A DNA stretch of 64,000 nucleotides from Cloacibacterium normanense (GTDB lineage: Bacteria > Bacteroidota > Bacteroidia > Flavobacteriales > Weeksellaceae), in assembly GCF_003860565.1 (NCBI RefSeq), contig NZ_CP034157.1, positions 620,001 to 684,000 of the forward strand, written 5' to 3'. The notes beneath the pieces are model-generated. The model worked only from the letters and a program-made list of their open reading frames with translations, ran no database searches and was not told the origin of the DNA. Shown here piece after piece: positions 7,751 to 16,003 of the stretch. Numbering within the stretch: the first letter of the stretch is position 1; every line of letters starts with the position of its first letter. The translations under genes were made by a program, and so were the position numbers.

Positions 7751-10700
7751 ATGGCAAAAATTCTAGGATTAGACTTGGGAACGAACTCTATTGGGTGGGC
7801 GATTGTAGAAAAAAATAATAGTGATTTTACTTTAATAGATAAAGGCGTTAGAATATTTTCTGAAGGAGTTAAAACAGAAAAAGGGATAGAGCGTTCACGT
7901 GCTGCTGAACGTACAGGTTACAGAAGTGCAAGGAAAATAAAATATAGAAGAAAATTAAGAAAGTACGAAACTTTAAAAGTTCTTTCTAAAAATAGAATGT
8001 GTCCTTTACAAATAGAAGATGTAGAAGCTTGGAAAAAATCTGGGTTTAAAGACTACCCATTAATTCCTGAATTTTTACAGTGGTTAAGAACAAATGATCA
8101 TGAAAATGTAAATCCTTATTTTTTTAGAGATAAAGCAAGTAGAGCAAAAGTTTCTTTGTGGGAATTAGGTCGAGCTTTTTATCATATTGCCCAAAGAAGA
8201 GGCTTTTTAAGTAATAGATTAGACCAGTCATCAGAAGGTGTTTTAGAAGAACATAATCCGCAGATACAAAGTTTAATTGAAGATTTAGAAGAAACGAGTA
8301 CTATTTTGAATGAAGTAAGAGATTATTACATTAATCTAGGCTTGTTAGATGGGGTAAAAGGGGATTTCAAAAAGGAATTAGATGAAGGAGAAAAGAAATT
8401 GAAATCTTTATATAATACTTTAATCGCTATCATAAAAAAGAATGAGAATGATGTTCAAAAATGTAAGGATGAAATCATTAAAAGGCTCAATAAAAAAGAA
8501 GATTTAGGTAAAGTAAAAGGAAAAATAAAAGATATCTCTCAAGCAATGCTTGATGGTAATTTTAAAACATTAGGACAATATTTTTATAGCCTTTACAATA
8601 AGGGAAAAATAAGGAATCAATATACCTCTAGAGAAGAGCATTATTTACAAGAGTTTATAACTATTTGTAAAGTTCAGGGGATTAATGGGATTAATGATGA
8701 AGAGATTCTACCAGAAAAAAAATTCACCGGCTTAGCAAAAGATTTGTACAAAGCAATTTTCTTCCAAAGACCTCTTAAATCACAAAAAGGATTAATTGGT
8801 AAATGTTCTTTTGAAAAAAATAAATCAAGATGTGCCATTTCTCATCCTGATTTTGAAGAATACAGAATGTGGAATTATCTTAATACGATAAAGTTTGGCA
8901 CTCAAAGTGATAAAAAGTTACGATTTTTAACCCAAGAAGAAAAGCTAAAGTTAATCCCTAAATTTTACAGAAAAAACGATTTTAATTTTGAGGTTTTAGC
9001 AAAAGAATTAATAGATAAAGGAGCAACGTTTGGCTTTTATAAATCTTCAAGAAAGAATGAATTTTTGTATTGGTTTAATTATAAACCTACCGATACTGTT
9101 TCTGCTTGCCAGTTTTCAGCATCTCTTAAAAACGCAATAGGTGAGGATTGGCAGACTAAAGTTTTTACTTATAAAACATTAAATTCTGAAAAGAAAGAAG
9201 TAATAAGAACTGTAGACTATAGAGATTTATGGCATCTTTTATCTGCATCAACTTCGGATATTTATTTGTATGAATATGCAAAAGAAAAATTGGGCTTAGA
9301 AGATAAAAGTGCAAAGACATTCAGTAAAATAAAGTTGAAAAAAGACTTTGCTAGCTTAAGTTTATCCGCCATAAATAAAATTTTACCATATATAAAAGAA
9401 GGTTTATTATATTCTCACGCTGTTTTTATGGCGAATATAGAAAAAGTGGTAGATGAGCATATATGGAAAGATGTAAAAGAAAGAACTATCATACAAAATG
9501 AAATTTCTAAAATAATTAAAAGTGATGTTTTTGAGAGAGAAGTAATAAATATAATCAACGGACTAATTAAAAATAGTAAAACAGAAGGGGAGAATTATGC
9601 TGAAGAATCTAAAAATATTTTTAAAACAGAATTTGATAATGCTATTGCTAAGATTTTTGAAAAGAATAATGATATTGAGTTTAATCAACCATTTCTAGAT
9701 GATACTTATCTAAAATATGTAGAGGAACTGAAAAAATTTGATAAAGCAAGAAGTTTTTTACCCGTTCCAAGATTAGATGAAAAAGTAATTCAATTTTTAT
9801 TAGGAAACAATAAAGATGGTATGGTTTATTGTTCGGATAAAAATAAAACTAAAAAACTATATCATCCTTCTGATATTGAAATTTTCAAAAAGAAAATCAT
9901 TAAAGATGAGTTTGGAAATGAGAAAATGGTTTTAGGAAGTCCTCTCACTACATCAATTAAAAATCCTATGGCTATGAGAGCTTTACATCAATTGCGTAAA
10001 GTTCTTAATACGTTAATTTTAGAAGAACAGATTGATGAAAATACTAGAATTCACATAGAAATGGCTCGTGAATTAAATGATGCCAACAAAAGAAAGGGAA
10101 TTCAGGATTATCAAAATGAGAACAAAAAATTCAGAGAAGATGCTATTAAAGAAATAAAGAAACTCTATTTCGAAGAATGTAAAAAAGAGGTTGAGCCTAC
10201 AGAAGAAGATGTTCTTAGATATCAACTTTGGATAGAACAAGATAAAAAAGAAATTTATGAGCAAGGTAAGAGTATTAGAATTAGTGACATTATAGGAAGT
10301 AATCCTGCATATGACATAGAGCATACTGTACCAAGAAGTATTTCGCAAAATAATTCGTTGATGAATAAAACACTTTGTACTCCGCGTTTTAATAGAGAGA
10401 TAAAAAAGCAGAAAATGCCAATTGAATTATCAAACTATGAAGAGATATTGCCACGCATTGAGCATTGGAAAAAAGAAGCGGAAGACCTTACAAGACAAAT
10501 TGAATCTATTTCAAAATCTATAAAATCAGCATCAACCAAAGAAGCAAAAGACAAAAATATAAGAAGAAGACATTATCTTACTTTAAAACGTGATTATCTA
10601 AAAGGTAAATATGACCGTTTTATATGGGAAGAACCAAAAGTTGGTTTTAAAAACAGCCAGATTCCTGACACAGGAATTATTACCAAATATGCACAAGCGT

Positions 10701-12124
10701 ATCTAAAATCTTATTTCAAAAGAGTAGAAAGCGTAAAAGGGGGTATGGTTGCCGAGTTCAGAAAGCAATGGGGAATACAAGAAAGTTACATAGATGAAAA
10801 TGGTTTTAAACATTATAAGGAAAAGGACAGAAGTAAGCACACACATCACACTATTGATGCCATTACCATAGCTTGTATGACCAAAGATAAATATGATGTA
10901 TTAGCACAAGCTTGGACTTCTGAAGATGAACAAGATAAGCAAAAAGCAAAAACTCTCATGTCAGAAGCCAAACCTTGGAAAACTTTTAAAGAAGATATTG
11001 AAAAAATAGAAGAAGAAATTTTGGTTTCTCATTTCACTCTAGATAATGTTAAAAAACAATCTAAAAAGATTGTGAGAGTTCGTGGTAAAAAACAATACGT
11101 AGCCGAAATAGAAAGAGATGTAAATGGAAAAGCCATGGCAAAAAAAGATGCTAATGGTAAAATTATTTACAAACTCAATGAAAAAGGAGAAAAAATACCA
11201 AGATTACAACAAGGAGATACCATAAGAGGTTCATTACACCAAGATAGCATTTATGGAGCGATTAAAAATCCTTTAAATCAAGAAGAAATAAAATACGTAA
11301 TCCGCAAGGATTTAGAAAGTTTAAAAGCAAATGATGTAGATAATATTGTAGATGAAACAGTGAAGCAGAAAGTAAAAGAAGCTATAGAAAATAAGATTTT
11401 ACTACTTTCTTCTAATGCACAGCAAAAAAATAAATTAGTAGATGATGTTTGGCTGAATAAAGAAAAACAAGTACCTATAAAAAAAGTAAGAATTTATGCC
11501 AATTCTGTAAAAAATCCTTTAGAAATAAAAGAGCAAAGTTTATTGTCTAAATCCAGAAAAGAGCATAAACAAAAAGTCTATGGACAGAATGATGAAAATT
11601 ATGCCATGGCAATTTATGAATTAGATGGTAAGAGAGAATTTGAATTAATTAATAATTTTAATTTAGCTAAACTTATCAAGCAAAAAGAAGGTTTTTATCC
11701 TCTTAACAAAGAAAAAGAAGTAAAAGGAAAAAAAGTTTTATATCCAATAGCAAAAAGTAATTATAGAGATGTTGTTTTAAAACGAGGTCAACAAGTTGTC
11801 TTTTATGACAAAGAAGTGGAAAATCCAAAAGATATTTCAGAAGTTATTGATTTTAAAGGGAGAATCTATATAATTGAAGGTTTATCTATTCAAAGAATTG
11901 TAAGACCTTCAGGTAAAATAGACGAATATGGTGTTATAATGTTAAAATATTTCAAAGAAGCAAGAAAAGCAGATGAAATAAAAAAAGATAATTATAAACC
12001 CGATGGAGTTTTTAAATTAGGAGAAAATAGGCCAACAAGAAAAATGAATCATAGCCAATTTACAGCATTTGTAGAAGGCATTGATTTTAAAGTATTGCCA
12101 ACTGGAAAGTTTGATAAAATTTAA
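7751..12124 (+). CDS. cas9: Cas9 endonuclease, type II-C
   Basis: Cas9 is the crRNA/tracrRNA-guided DNA nuclease. The 1457-residue protein has RuvC-I (ILGLDLGTNSIGWAIVE, D8), an Arg-rich bridge helix at about 51-80 (RSARKIKYRRKLRKY), RuvC-II (HIEMAREL, E770), the HNH centre (YDIEHTVPRS, D855 and H858) and RuvC-III (HHTIDAITIA, H1033 and D1036). All catalytic residues are present, so it should be active. It is at the long end for II-C, as in other Flavobacteriia. It has its own promoter, and the repeat array begins 78 bases after its stop. Confidence 0.97.
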   Translation: MAKILGLDLGTNSIGWAIVEKNNSDFTLIDKGVRIFSEGVKTEKGIERSRAAERTGYRSARKIKYRRKLRKYETLKVLSKNRMCPLQIEDVEAWKKSGFKDYPLIPEFLQWLRTNDHENVNPYFFRDKASRAKVSLWELGRAFYHIAQRRGFLSNRLDQSSEGVLEEHNPQIQSLIEDLEETSTILNEVRDYYINLGLLDGVKGDFKKELDEGEKKLKSLYNTLIAIIKKNENDVQKCKDEIIKRLNKKEDLGKVKGKIKDISQAMLDGNFKTLGQYFYSLYNKGKIRNQYTSREEHYLQEFITICKVQGINGINDEEILPEKKFTGLAKDLYKAIFFQRPLKSQKGLIGKCSFEKNKSRCAISHPDFEEYRMWNYLNTIKFGTQSDKKLRFLTQEEKLKLIPKFYRKNDFNFEVLAKELIDKGATFGFYKSSRKNEFLYWFNYKPTDTVSACQFSASLKNAIGEDWQTKVFTYKTLNSEKKEVIRTVDYRDLWHLLSASTSDIYLYEYAKEKLGLEDKSAKTFSKIKLKKDFASLSLSAINKILPYIKEGLLYSHAVFMANIEKVVDEHIWKDVKERTIIQNEISKIIKSDVFEREVINIINGLIKNSKTEGENYAEESKNIFKTEFDNAIAKIFEKNNDIEFNQPFLDDTYLKYVEELKKFDKARSFLPVPRLDEKVIQFLLGNNKDGMVYCSDKNKTKKLYHPSDIEIFKKKIIKDEFGNEKMVLGSPLTTSIKNPMAMRALHQLRKVLNTLILEEQIDENTRIHIEMARELNDANKRKGIQDYQNENKKFREDAIKEIKKLYFEECKKEVEPTEEDVLRYQLWIEQDKKEIYEQGKSIRISDIIGSNPAYDIEHTVPRSISQNNSLMNKTLCTPRFNREIKKQKMPIELSNYEEILPRIEHWKKEAEDLTRQIESISKSIKSASTKEAKDKNIRRRHYLTLKRDYLKGKYDRFIWEEPKVGFKNSQIPDTGIITKYAQAYLKSYFKRVESVKGGMVAEFRKQWGIQESYIDENGFKHYKEKDRSKHTHHTIDAITIACMTKDKYDVLAQAWTSEDEQDKQKAKTLMSEAKPWKTFKEDIEKIEEEILVSHFTLDNVKKQSKKIVRVRGKKQYVAEIERDVNGKAMAKKDANGKIIYKLNEKGEKIPRLQQGDTIRGSLHQDSIYGAIKNPLNQEEIKYVIRKDLESLKANDVDNIVDETVKQKVKEAIENKILLLSSNAQQKNKLVDDVWLNKEKQVPIKKVRIYANSVKNPLEIKEQSLLSKSRKEHKQKVYGQNDENYAMAIYELDGKREFELINNFNLAKLIKQKEGFYPLNKEKEVKGKKVLYPIAKSNYRDVVLKRGQQVVFYDKEVENPKDISEVIDFKGRIYIIEGLSIQRIVRPSGKIDEYGVIMLKYFKEARKADEIKKDNYKPDGVFKLGENRPTRKMNHSQFTAFVEGIDFKVLPTGKFDKI

Positions 12125-12167
12125 TTTTCTGGGAGTTCTTTGACATTAACGGATAATCATAAGCAAC

Positions 12168-12213
12168 CAAACCACAACGGAGTTTCGGCGATAGCTCACT
12201 TCGTTGTGGTTTG
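12168..12213 (+). repeat. Inverted repeat overlapping the first CRISPR repeat
   Basis: CAAACCACAACG at 12168-12179 is the exact inverse of CGTTGTGGTTTG at 12202-12213, which includes the first 11 bases of repeat 1. The loop is 22 bases. It may be a leader hairpin or a remnant of an inverted repeat copy. Confidence 0.8.
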
Positions 12214-12567
12214 ATTAAAGATTAGAAAAAACGATATTGGAACAGTACGAACTGGACGCCGTTACCAAGTTGTGGTTTGATTAAAGATTAGAAAAAACGA
12301 TATTAATTTATCAATACTCAATTAACCTTAAAGGTTGTGGTTTGATTAAAGATTAGAAAAAACGATATTAAGAGCTGATGAAGCAGGAAAGCTTTCCGTG
12401 TTGTGGTTTGATTAAAGATTAGAAAAAACGATATTAATTATAAAAAACTTCCATAGCCGGCTCCAGTTGTGGTTTGATTAAAGATTAGAAAAAACGATAT
12501 TTTTGACAAGTTTCAAGGAAGTTCCGTTATCGTTGTGGTTTGATTAAAGATTAGAAAAAACGATATT
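12203..12567 (+). CRISPR. CRISPR array, 6 repeats and 5 spacers
   Basis: Six identical 36-base repeats start at 12203, 12269, 12334, 12400, 12466 and 12532. Each begins GTTGTGGTTTGATTAAAG and ends ACGATATT. The five spacers are 29-30 bases long. The plus strand is the crRNA strand, because the repeat's 5' half pairs with the tracrRNA anti-repeat. The spacers resemble nothing else I noticed in the window. Confidence 0.97.
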
Positions 12568-13146
12568 AGTTGGCTCGCTACCTTCTAATAATCAATAGAT
12601 TAATGATGAAATATCGTACATAAAAATGCTTCTTTTTTGCCTTGATACAGCAAGATTGAAGCATTTTTTGGTTTCTAATGTTGTGGTTTACAAACACCAA
12701 GTAATTATTTTTTATAGGAGTGTTTGTGAATCTCCCTTTGGTCGATTTGATTAAAGATTAGAAACCGAGGAACGAGGTTCGACGAAGTCAAAAAACGATA
12801 TTAGTTGGCTCTCTACCTTCTAATAATCAATAGGTTAATGATGAAATATCGTACATAAAAATGCTTCTTTTTTGCCTTGATACAGCAAGATTGAAGCATT
12901 TTTTGGTTTCTAATGTTGTGGTTTACAAACACCAAGTAATTATTTTTTTATAGGAGTGTTTGTGAATCTCCCTTTGGTCGATTTGATTAAAGATTAGAAA
13001 CCGAGGAACGAGGTTCGACGAAGTCAATTAAAGATATTAGTTGGCTCTCTACCTTCTAATAATCAATAGGTTAATGATGAAATATCGTGTATAAAAATGC
13101 TTCTTTTTTGCCTTGATACAGCAAGATTGAAGCATTTTTTGTTTTC
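12568..13146 (+). repeat. Array trailer, 2.5 tandem copies of a ~235-base unit
   Basis: Units begin (AGTTGGCTC) at 12568, 12803 and 13039. Each holds a terminator-like hairpin (ATGCTTC ... GAAGCAT with T-run, ending near 12670, 12905 and 13140). The first two also hold a broken CRISPR repeat: GTTGTGGTTT, then about 55 extra bases, TTTGATTAAAGATTAGAAA, 25 extra bases (starting CCGAGGAACGAGG), then the repeat's end, which is altered in the second unit. No ORF is seen here. Confidence 0.85.
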
Positions 13147-13182
13147 TATGTGTTGAATTTTTAGTTTTTAATAATCAATAGA

Positions 13183-13200
13183 AACGGGCTTTAGCCCGTT
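13183..13200 (-). terminator. Hairpin beyond the cas2 end
   Basis: The short palindrome AACGGGCTTTAGCCCGTT lies between the trailer and the cas2 stop. It could end the cas1-cas2 transcript or be a REP-like dispersed palindrome. Confidence 0.45.
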
Positions 13201-13256
13201 TTGAAAATTAAAAGATCTAATGGCTTTAGCCAAAAGTTAAAAGATAATTTTTTTCT

Positions 13257-13586
13257 CTAAAATAGTTCTAATTGTACTGGCTGAGGTGATTTTGGTACTT
13301 CGGATTTTCCCCAGAAATTAATGATATTTCCGTATTGTTTATCGGTAATGCGCAGAATGCTTACTTTACCTAATGGTGGTAAGAGTTTATTAATTCTTTT
13401 TTCGTGTACATCTGCACTTTCGCTACTTGCACAGTGTCTTACATATACAGAATATTGCATCATGCTATATCCATCTTTTAGCAGATTATTTCTAAATCCA
13501 GAAGCGTTTTTTCTGTCTTTAGGAGTTTCGGTAGGTAAGTCAAAGAATACAAATAGCCACATAATTCGGTATCCGTTTAGTTCCAT
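13257..13586 (-). CDS. cas2: CRISPR-associated protein Cas2
   Basis: Cas2 bridges two Cas1 dimers in the spacer-integration complex. With the start MELNGYRIMWLFVFFDLP the product has 109 residues and shows the ferredoxin-like core strand ending in the conserved Asp (FVFFDLP). In-frame codons up to 13628 would add 14 residues, but the chosen ATG gives the usual Cas2 N-terminus and overlaps the end of cas1 by only ten bases. It is cotranscribed with cas1 and converges on the array. Confidence 0.93.
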   Translation of the reverse strand: MELNGYRIMWLFVFFDLPTETPKDRKNASGFRNNLLKDGYSMMQYSVYVRHCASSESADVHEKRINKLLPPLGKVSILRITDKQYGNIINFWGKSEVPKSPQPVQLELF

Positions 13587-14473
13587 AATTTGGGATATTT
13601 TATTTTTTTTCGCTCGCCAGTGAAGCATTGCTGTAGAGAACTTGCTGTTTTTTGTAAGCCTACCATCATCGGACTTTTTTCATCTTCGAAATAGAGTGTT
13701 CTGGTTAAGATTTGTAGAAGTTCAGCCTTTAGTTTGGTATTGAGTTCTTCTTCATCATATTGGTTAATGATTTCAAAAACTTTTTCGTCTACCATAGGTC
13801 GAAATGGTTCCATAATGTCATCTGCCAAAGCAAAAGCATTGTATTTGCTTTTATGATGAATTCCTAAGGTATTGAGTAGTCCGCTTCCAGAGAGTGCTCT
13901 AGCTGTAGCAGCTCTTAGAATAGCATAGCCGTAGTTTAAGAAATTATTAGGATAATCTCCGAAACGTTCTCTTTTAAATTTTTTAAACGTGCTGTTTTCA
14001 AAGAACGCTTTCCAGTAAATATTGGCAGCTGTAGCTTCCATATTAGAAGTGTCTCCGCTCAAGACTTTGGAGGCGATGAAGTCAAAAGAATTTTTCTCAC
14101 CTGTTATTTTTTCTAAAAGAATTCCTTGGTTGGTAATTTTTTCTATAATGGTTTGTTGCCACAGTTGTTTTTTTAATGGGACACTGGCTTCAATTTGGTT
14201 TTTGAAAATTTCTTGTTGAATGTGATGGCTATTCAGGTTAAGAAACATGCCATTAGGAAGATGGTTTTTGCCACAAATAATAACCGATGTGTTATTTTCT
14301 ACTAATAAGTTCATTGCTGGCATACTCAGAAAAATTTCTGGATGGTCTATTACCAAGAATCCTATTTCTTCTATTGGGATAGAGCTTTCTCGTATTTCAG
14401 ATTTTATAAGGAGTTGTAGATTTTTAGTAGTGATTGACGCTTTATTTTCTAAAAGGATGGTTTTTTTAATCAT
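13577..14473 (-). CDS. cas1: CRISPR-associated endonuclease Cas1
   Basis: Cas1 is the integrase that inserts new spacers. The 298-residue protein has the expected metal-binding residues: E146 (NMEATAANIYW), H206 (LGIHHKSKYN) and E222 (DDIMEPFRP). Length and motifs match type II Cas1. The order cas9 > array < cas2 < cas1, with cas1 and cas2 on the strand opposite to cas9, differs from the co-directional cas9-cas1-cas2 layout common in type II-C and suggests a local inversion. Confidence 0.95.
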   Translation of the reverse strand: MIKKTILLENKASITTKNLQLLIKSEIRESSIPIEEIGFLVIDHPEIFLSMPAMNLLVENNTSVIICGKNHLPNGMFLNLNSHHIQQEIFKNQIEASVPLKKQLWQQTIIEKITNQGILLEKITGEKNSFDFIASKVLSGDTSNMEATAANIYWKAFFENSTFKKFKRERFGDYPNNFLNYGYAILRAATARALSGSGLLNTLGIHHKSKYNAFALADDIMEPFRPMVDEKVFEIINQYDEEELNTKLKAELLQILTRTLYFEDEKSPMMVGLQKTASSLQQCFTGERKKIKYPKLWN

Positions 14474-14630
14474 GGCAAATTTTTATAATAAATATACGAG
14501 GATTAGTCCAATTAAAATTATGGTTTTCCGTAATAGTACAAATCAGCTTTCCCCTGTAAGAAAAAATCATTCACAAAGCTTGTAAAAACTACAATTCCCA
14601 AAATAATTTCCCCACCAACCTGATCTGCTG

Positions 14631-14638
14631 TATCTTTG
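14631..14638 (+). promoter_or_regulatory. -7 box before the transporter gene
   Basis: TATCTTTG fits TAnnTTTG. No clear upstream TTG is seen at the right distance. The predicted start is about ten bases before the TTG initiation codon at 14655. Confidence 0.45.
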
Positions 14639-14654
14639 TAGAAAATACTAGAAA

Positions 14655-15635
14655 TTGAATCTTAGAAAATTAGCCGATAAACAAAACATCTTTTTATTTT
14701 TATTGTTGGTAATGGTTTTAGCAGGAAAACTCATTCCTTACCAAGAATCTTACCATCAAATTTTTAACTTAGAACAATTCATCGATTGGGGAATTGCGGG
14801 AATTTTCCTTTTATATGGGCTAAAACTCAACTTGAAAGAAGTCCTGAAAGATGTCTCCAACTGGAAGTTGCATCTATTGGTTCAAGCGGGAACTTTCATT
14901 CTTTTTCCTGCATTGGTATTGGTTTTTTATCCAATTTTTAAAGATTCGCCATACTTCCAAAGTTGGCTTTCCGTATATTTTTTAGCGTGTTTGCCTTCTA
15001 CCGTTTCTTCATCGGTAGTGATGGTGTCTATTGCCAAAGGAAATGTGACTTCTGCTATTTTTAATGCATCTATTTCTGGACTTATTGGCATTGTGATGAC
15101 ACCTTTGTTGATGGGGTTTTTCTTAAATGCTCAAGCTGCCGAAAGTCATCAGTCTGAAATTATCCAACAACTCTTACTCAAAGTTCTTTTGCCGATTATC
15201 TTGGGAATTCTGCTCAATCCAATATTTAAAAATTGGGTAACGAAATACAGTAAAATCATTGCAGAATTTGACCGTCTCATTATTTTACTCATCGTTTACG
15301 AAAGTTTTTCTAAAGCATTTATCGAGAATATTTTTTCTACCGTTCCTTCTCTGGTTTTTGTAGTGATTACACTTGCGGCAGTAGCGCTTTTTTTTATCGT
15401 ATATGAGATTTTAAAACGCATTTCGCATCGATTAGGTTTCAGCAGGGAAGATGTGATTACCACTGCATTTTGTGGCTCCAAAAAATCTTTGGTTCATGGC
15501 AGTTTATTTGTGATGATACTAGGAATTCCCGAAGAACAAAAAGTTCTTTTCCTATTGCCGATTATGATTTACCACAGTTTCCAATTGTTCTATGTAAGTG
15601 CTCTCGCCAATAAAATCGCAAAAAGCAAAGTTTAA
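14655..15635 (+). CDS. Bile acid:sodium symporter family transporter
   Basis: This 326-residue membrane protein has nine to ten hydrophobic segments and sequences typical of the YfeH-like branch of the bile acid/sodium symporter superfamily (LPSTVSSSVVMVSIAKGN, and TTAFCGSKKSLVHGS near the end). Substrates of this branch are poorly defined. The start is TTG at 14655; no ATG gives a better N-terminus. It is not part of the CRISPR locus, although it borders cas1. Confidence 0.8.
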   Translation: MNLRKLADKQNIFLFLLLVMVLAGKLIPYQESYHQIFNLEQFIDWGIAGIFLLYGLKLNLKEVLKDVSNWKLHLLVQAGTFILFPALVLVFYPIFKDSPYFQSWLSVYFLACLPSTVSSSVVMVSIAKGNVTSAIFNASISGLIGIVMTPLLMGFFLNAQAAESHQSEIIQQLLLKVLLPIILGILLNPIFKNWVTKYSKIIAEFDRLIILLIVYESFSKAFIENIFSTVPSLVFVVITLAAVALFFIVYEILKRISHRLGFSREDVITTAFCGSKKSLVHGSLFVMILGIPEEQKVLFLLPIMIYHSFQLFYVSALANKIAKSKV

Positions 15636-16003
15636 AACCAATAAACAATTTATAATACGAAATAACACTATTAAAAAACTAAAATTCATAACCACCATAA
15701 CCACCATAACCACCATAACCATTATAACCACCGTAACCACTATAACCTTCCTTAAATTCCCTCATTTTCAAATTTTCAAATTCTCTTATTAAATTTTCTT
15801 AAAAAGCTTCTTTCAATGTTAAATCCTCAATCTCCCAAAGATGAGAGTTTTAGATGTTTTCACTCTTTTTCTTTTAATATTTTGGCAAAATAACATTCAT
15901 TTTTGATTAAAATTTGGTTGACGAATAATTTAAAGAATGTTAAAAGCTTGTTAAAATACTTAACCGTTGCATTAGAATACTTTTGAGCTTAAAAAAAAGT
16001 AAA
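15636..16003. other. Non-coding gap before the SusC-type gene
   Basis: It contains a degenerate 9-base tandem repeat (ATAACCACC, about seven units, 15688-15747) and otherwise no gene-like sequence. A box TACTTTTG at 15978-15985 could be the -7 element of the downstream operon. Confidence 0.6.

Noticed and set aside
10073..10348. Minus-strand frame inside cas9
   Set aside because: A shadow of the Cas9 coding sequence covering the RuvC-II to HNH region.
12130..12202. A promoter leader for the CRISPR array
   Set aside because: A TTTG is present at 12139, but no TAnnTTTG lies at the right distance, so I cannot support a promoter.
12568..12669. A second tracrRNA in the array trailer
   Set aside because: The TTCTAATAATC and AATATCGT words pair only with the 3' half of the repeat and in broken order; the true anti-repeat to the 5' half is at 7612-7640.
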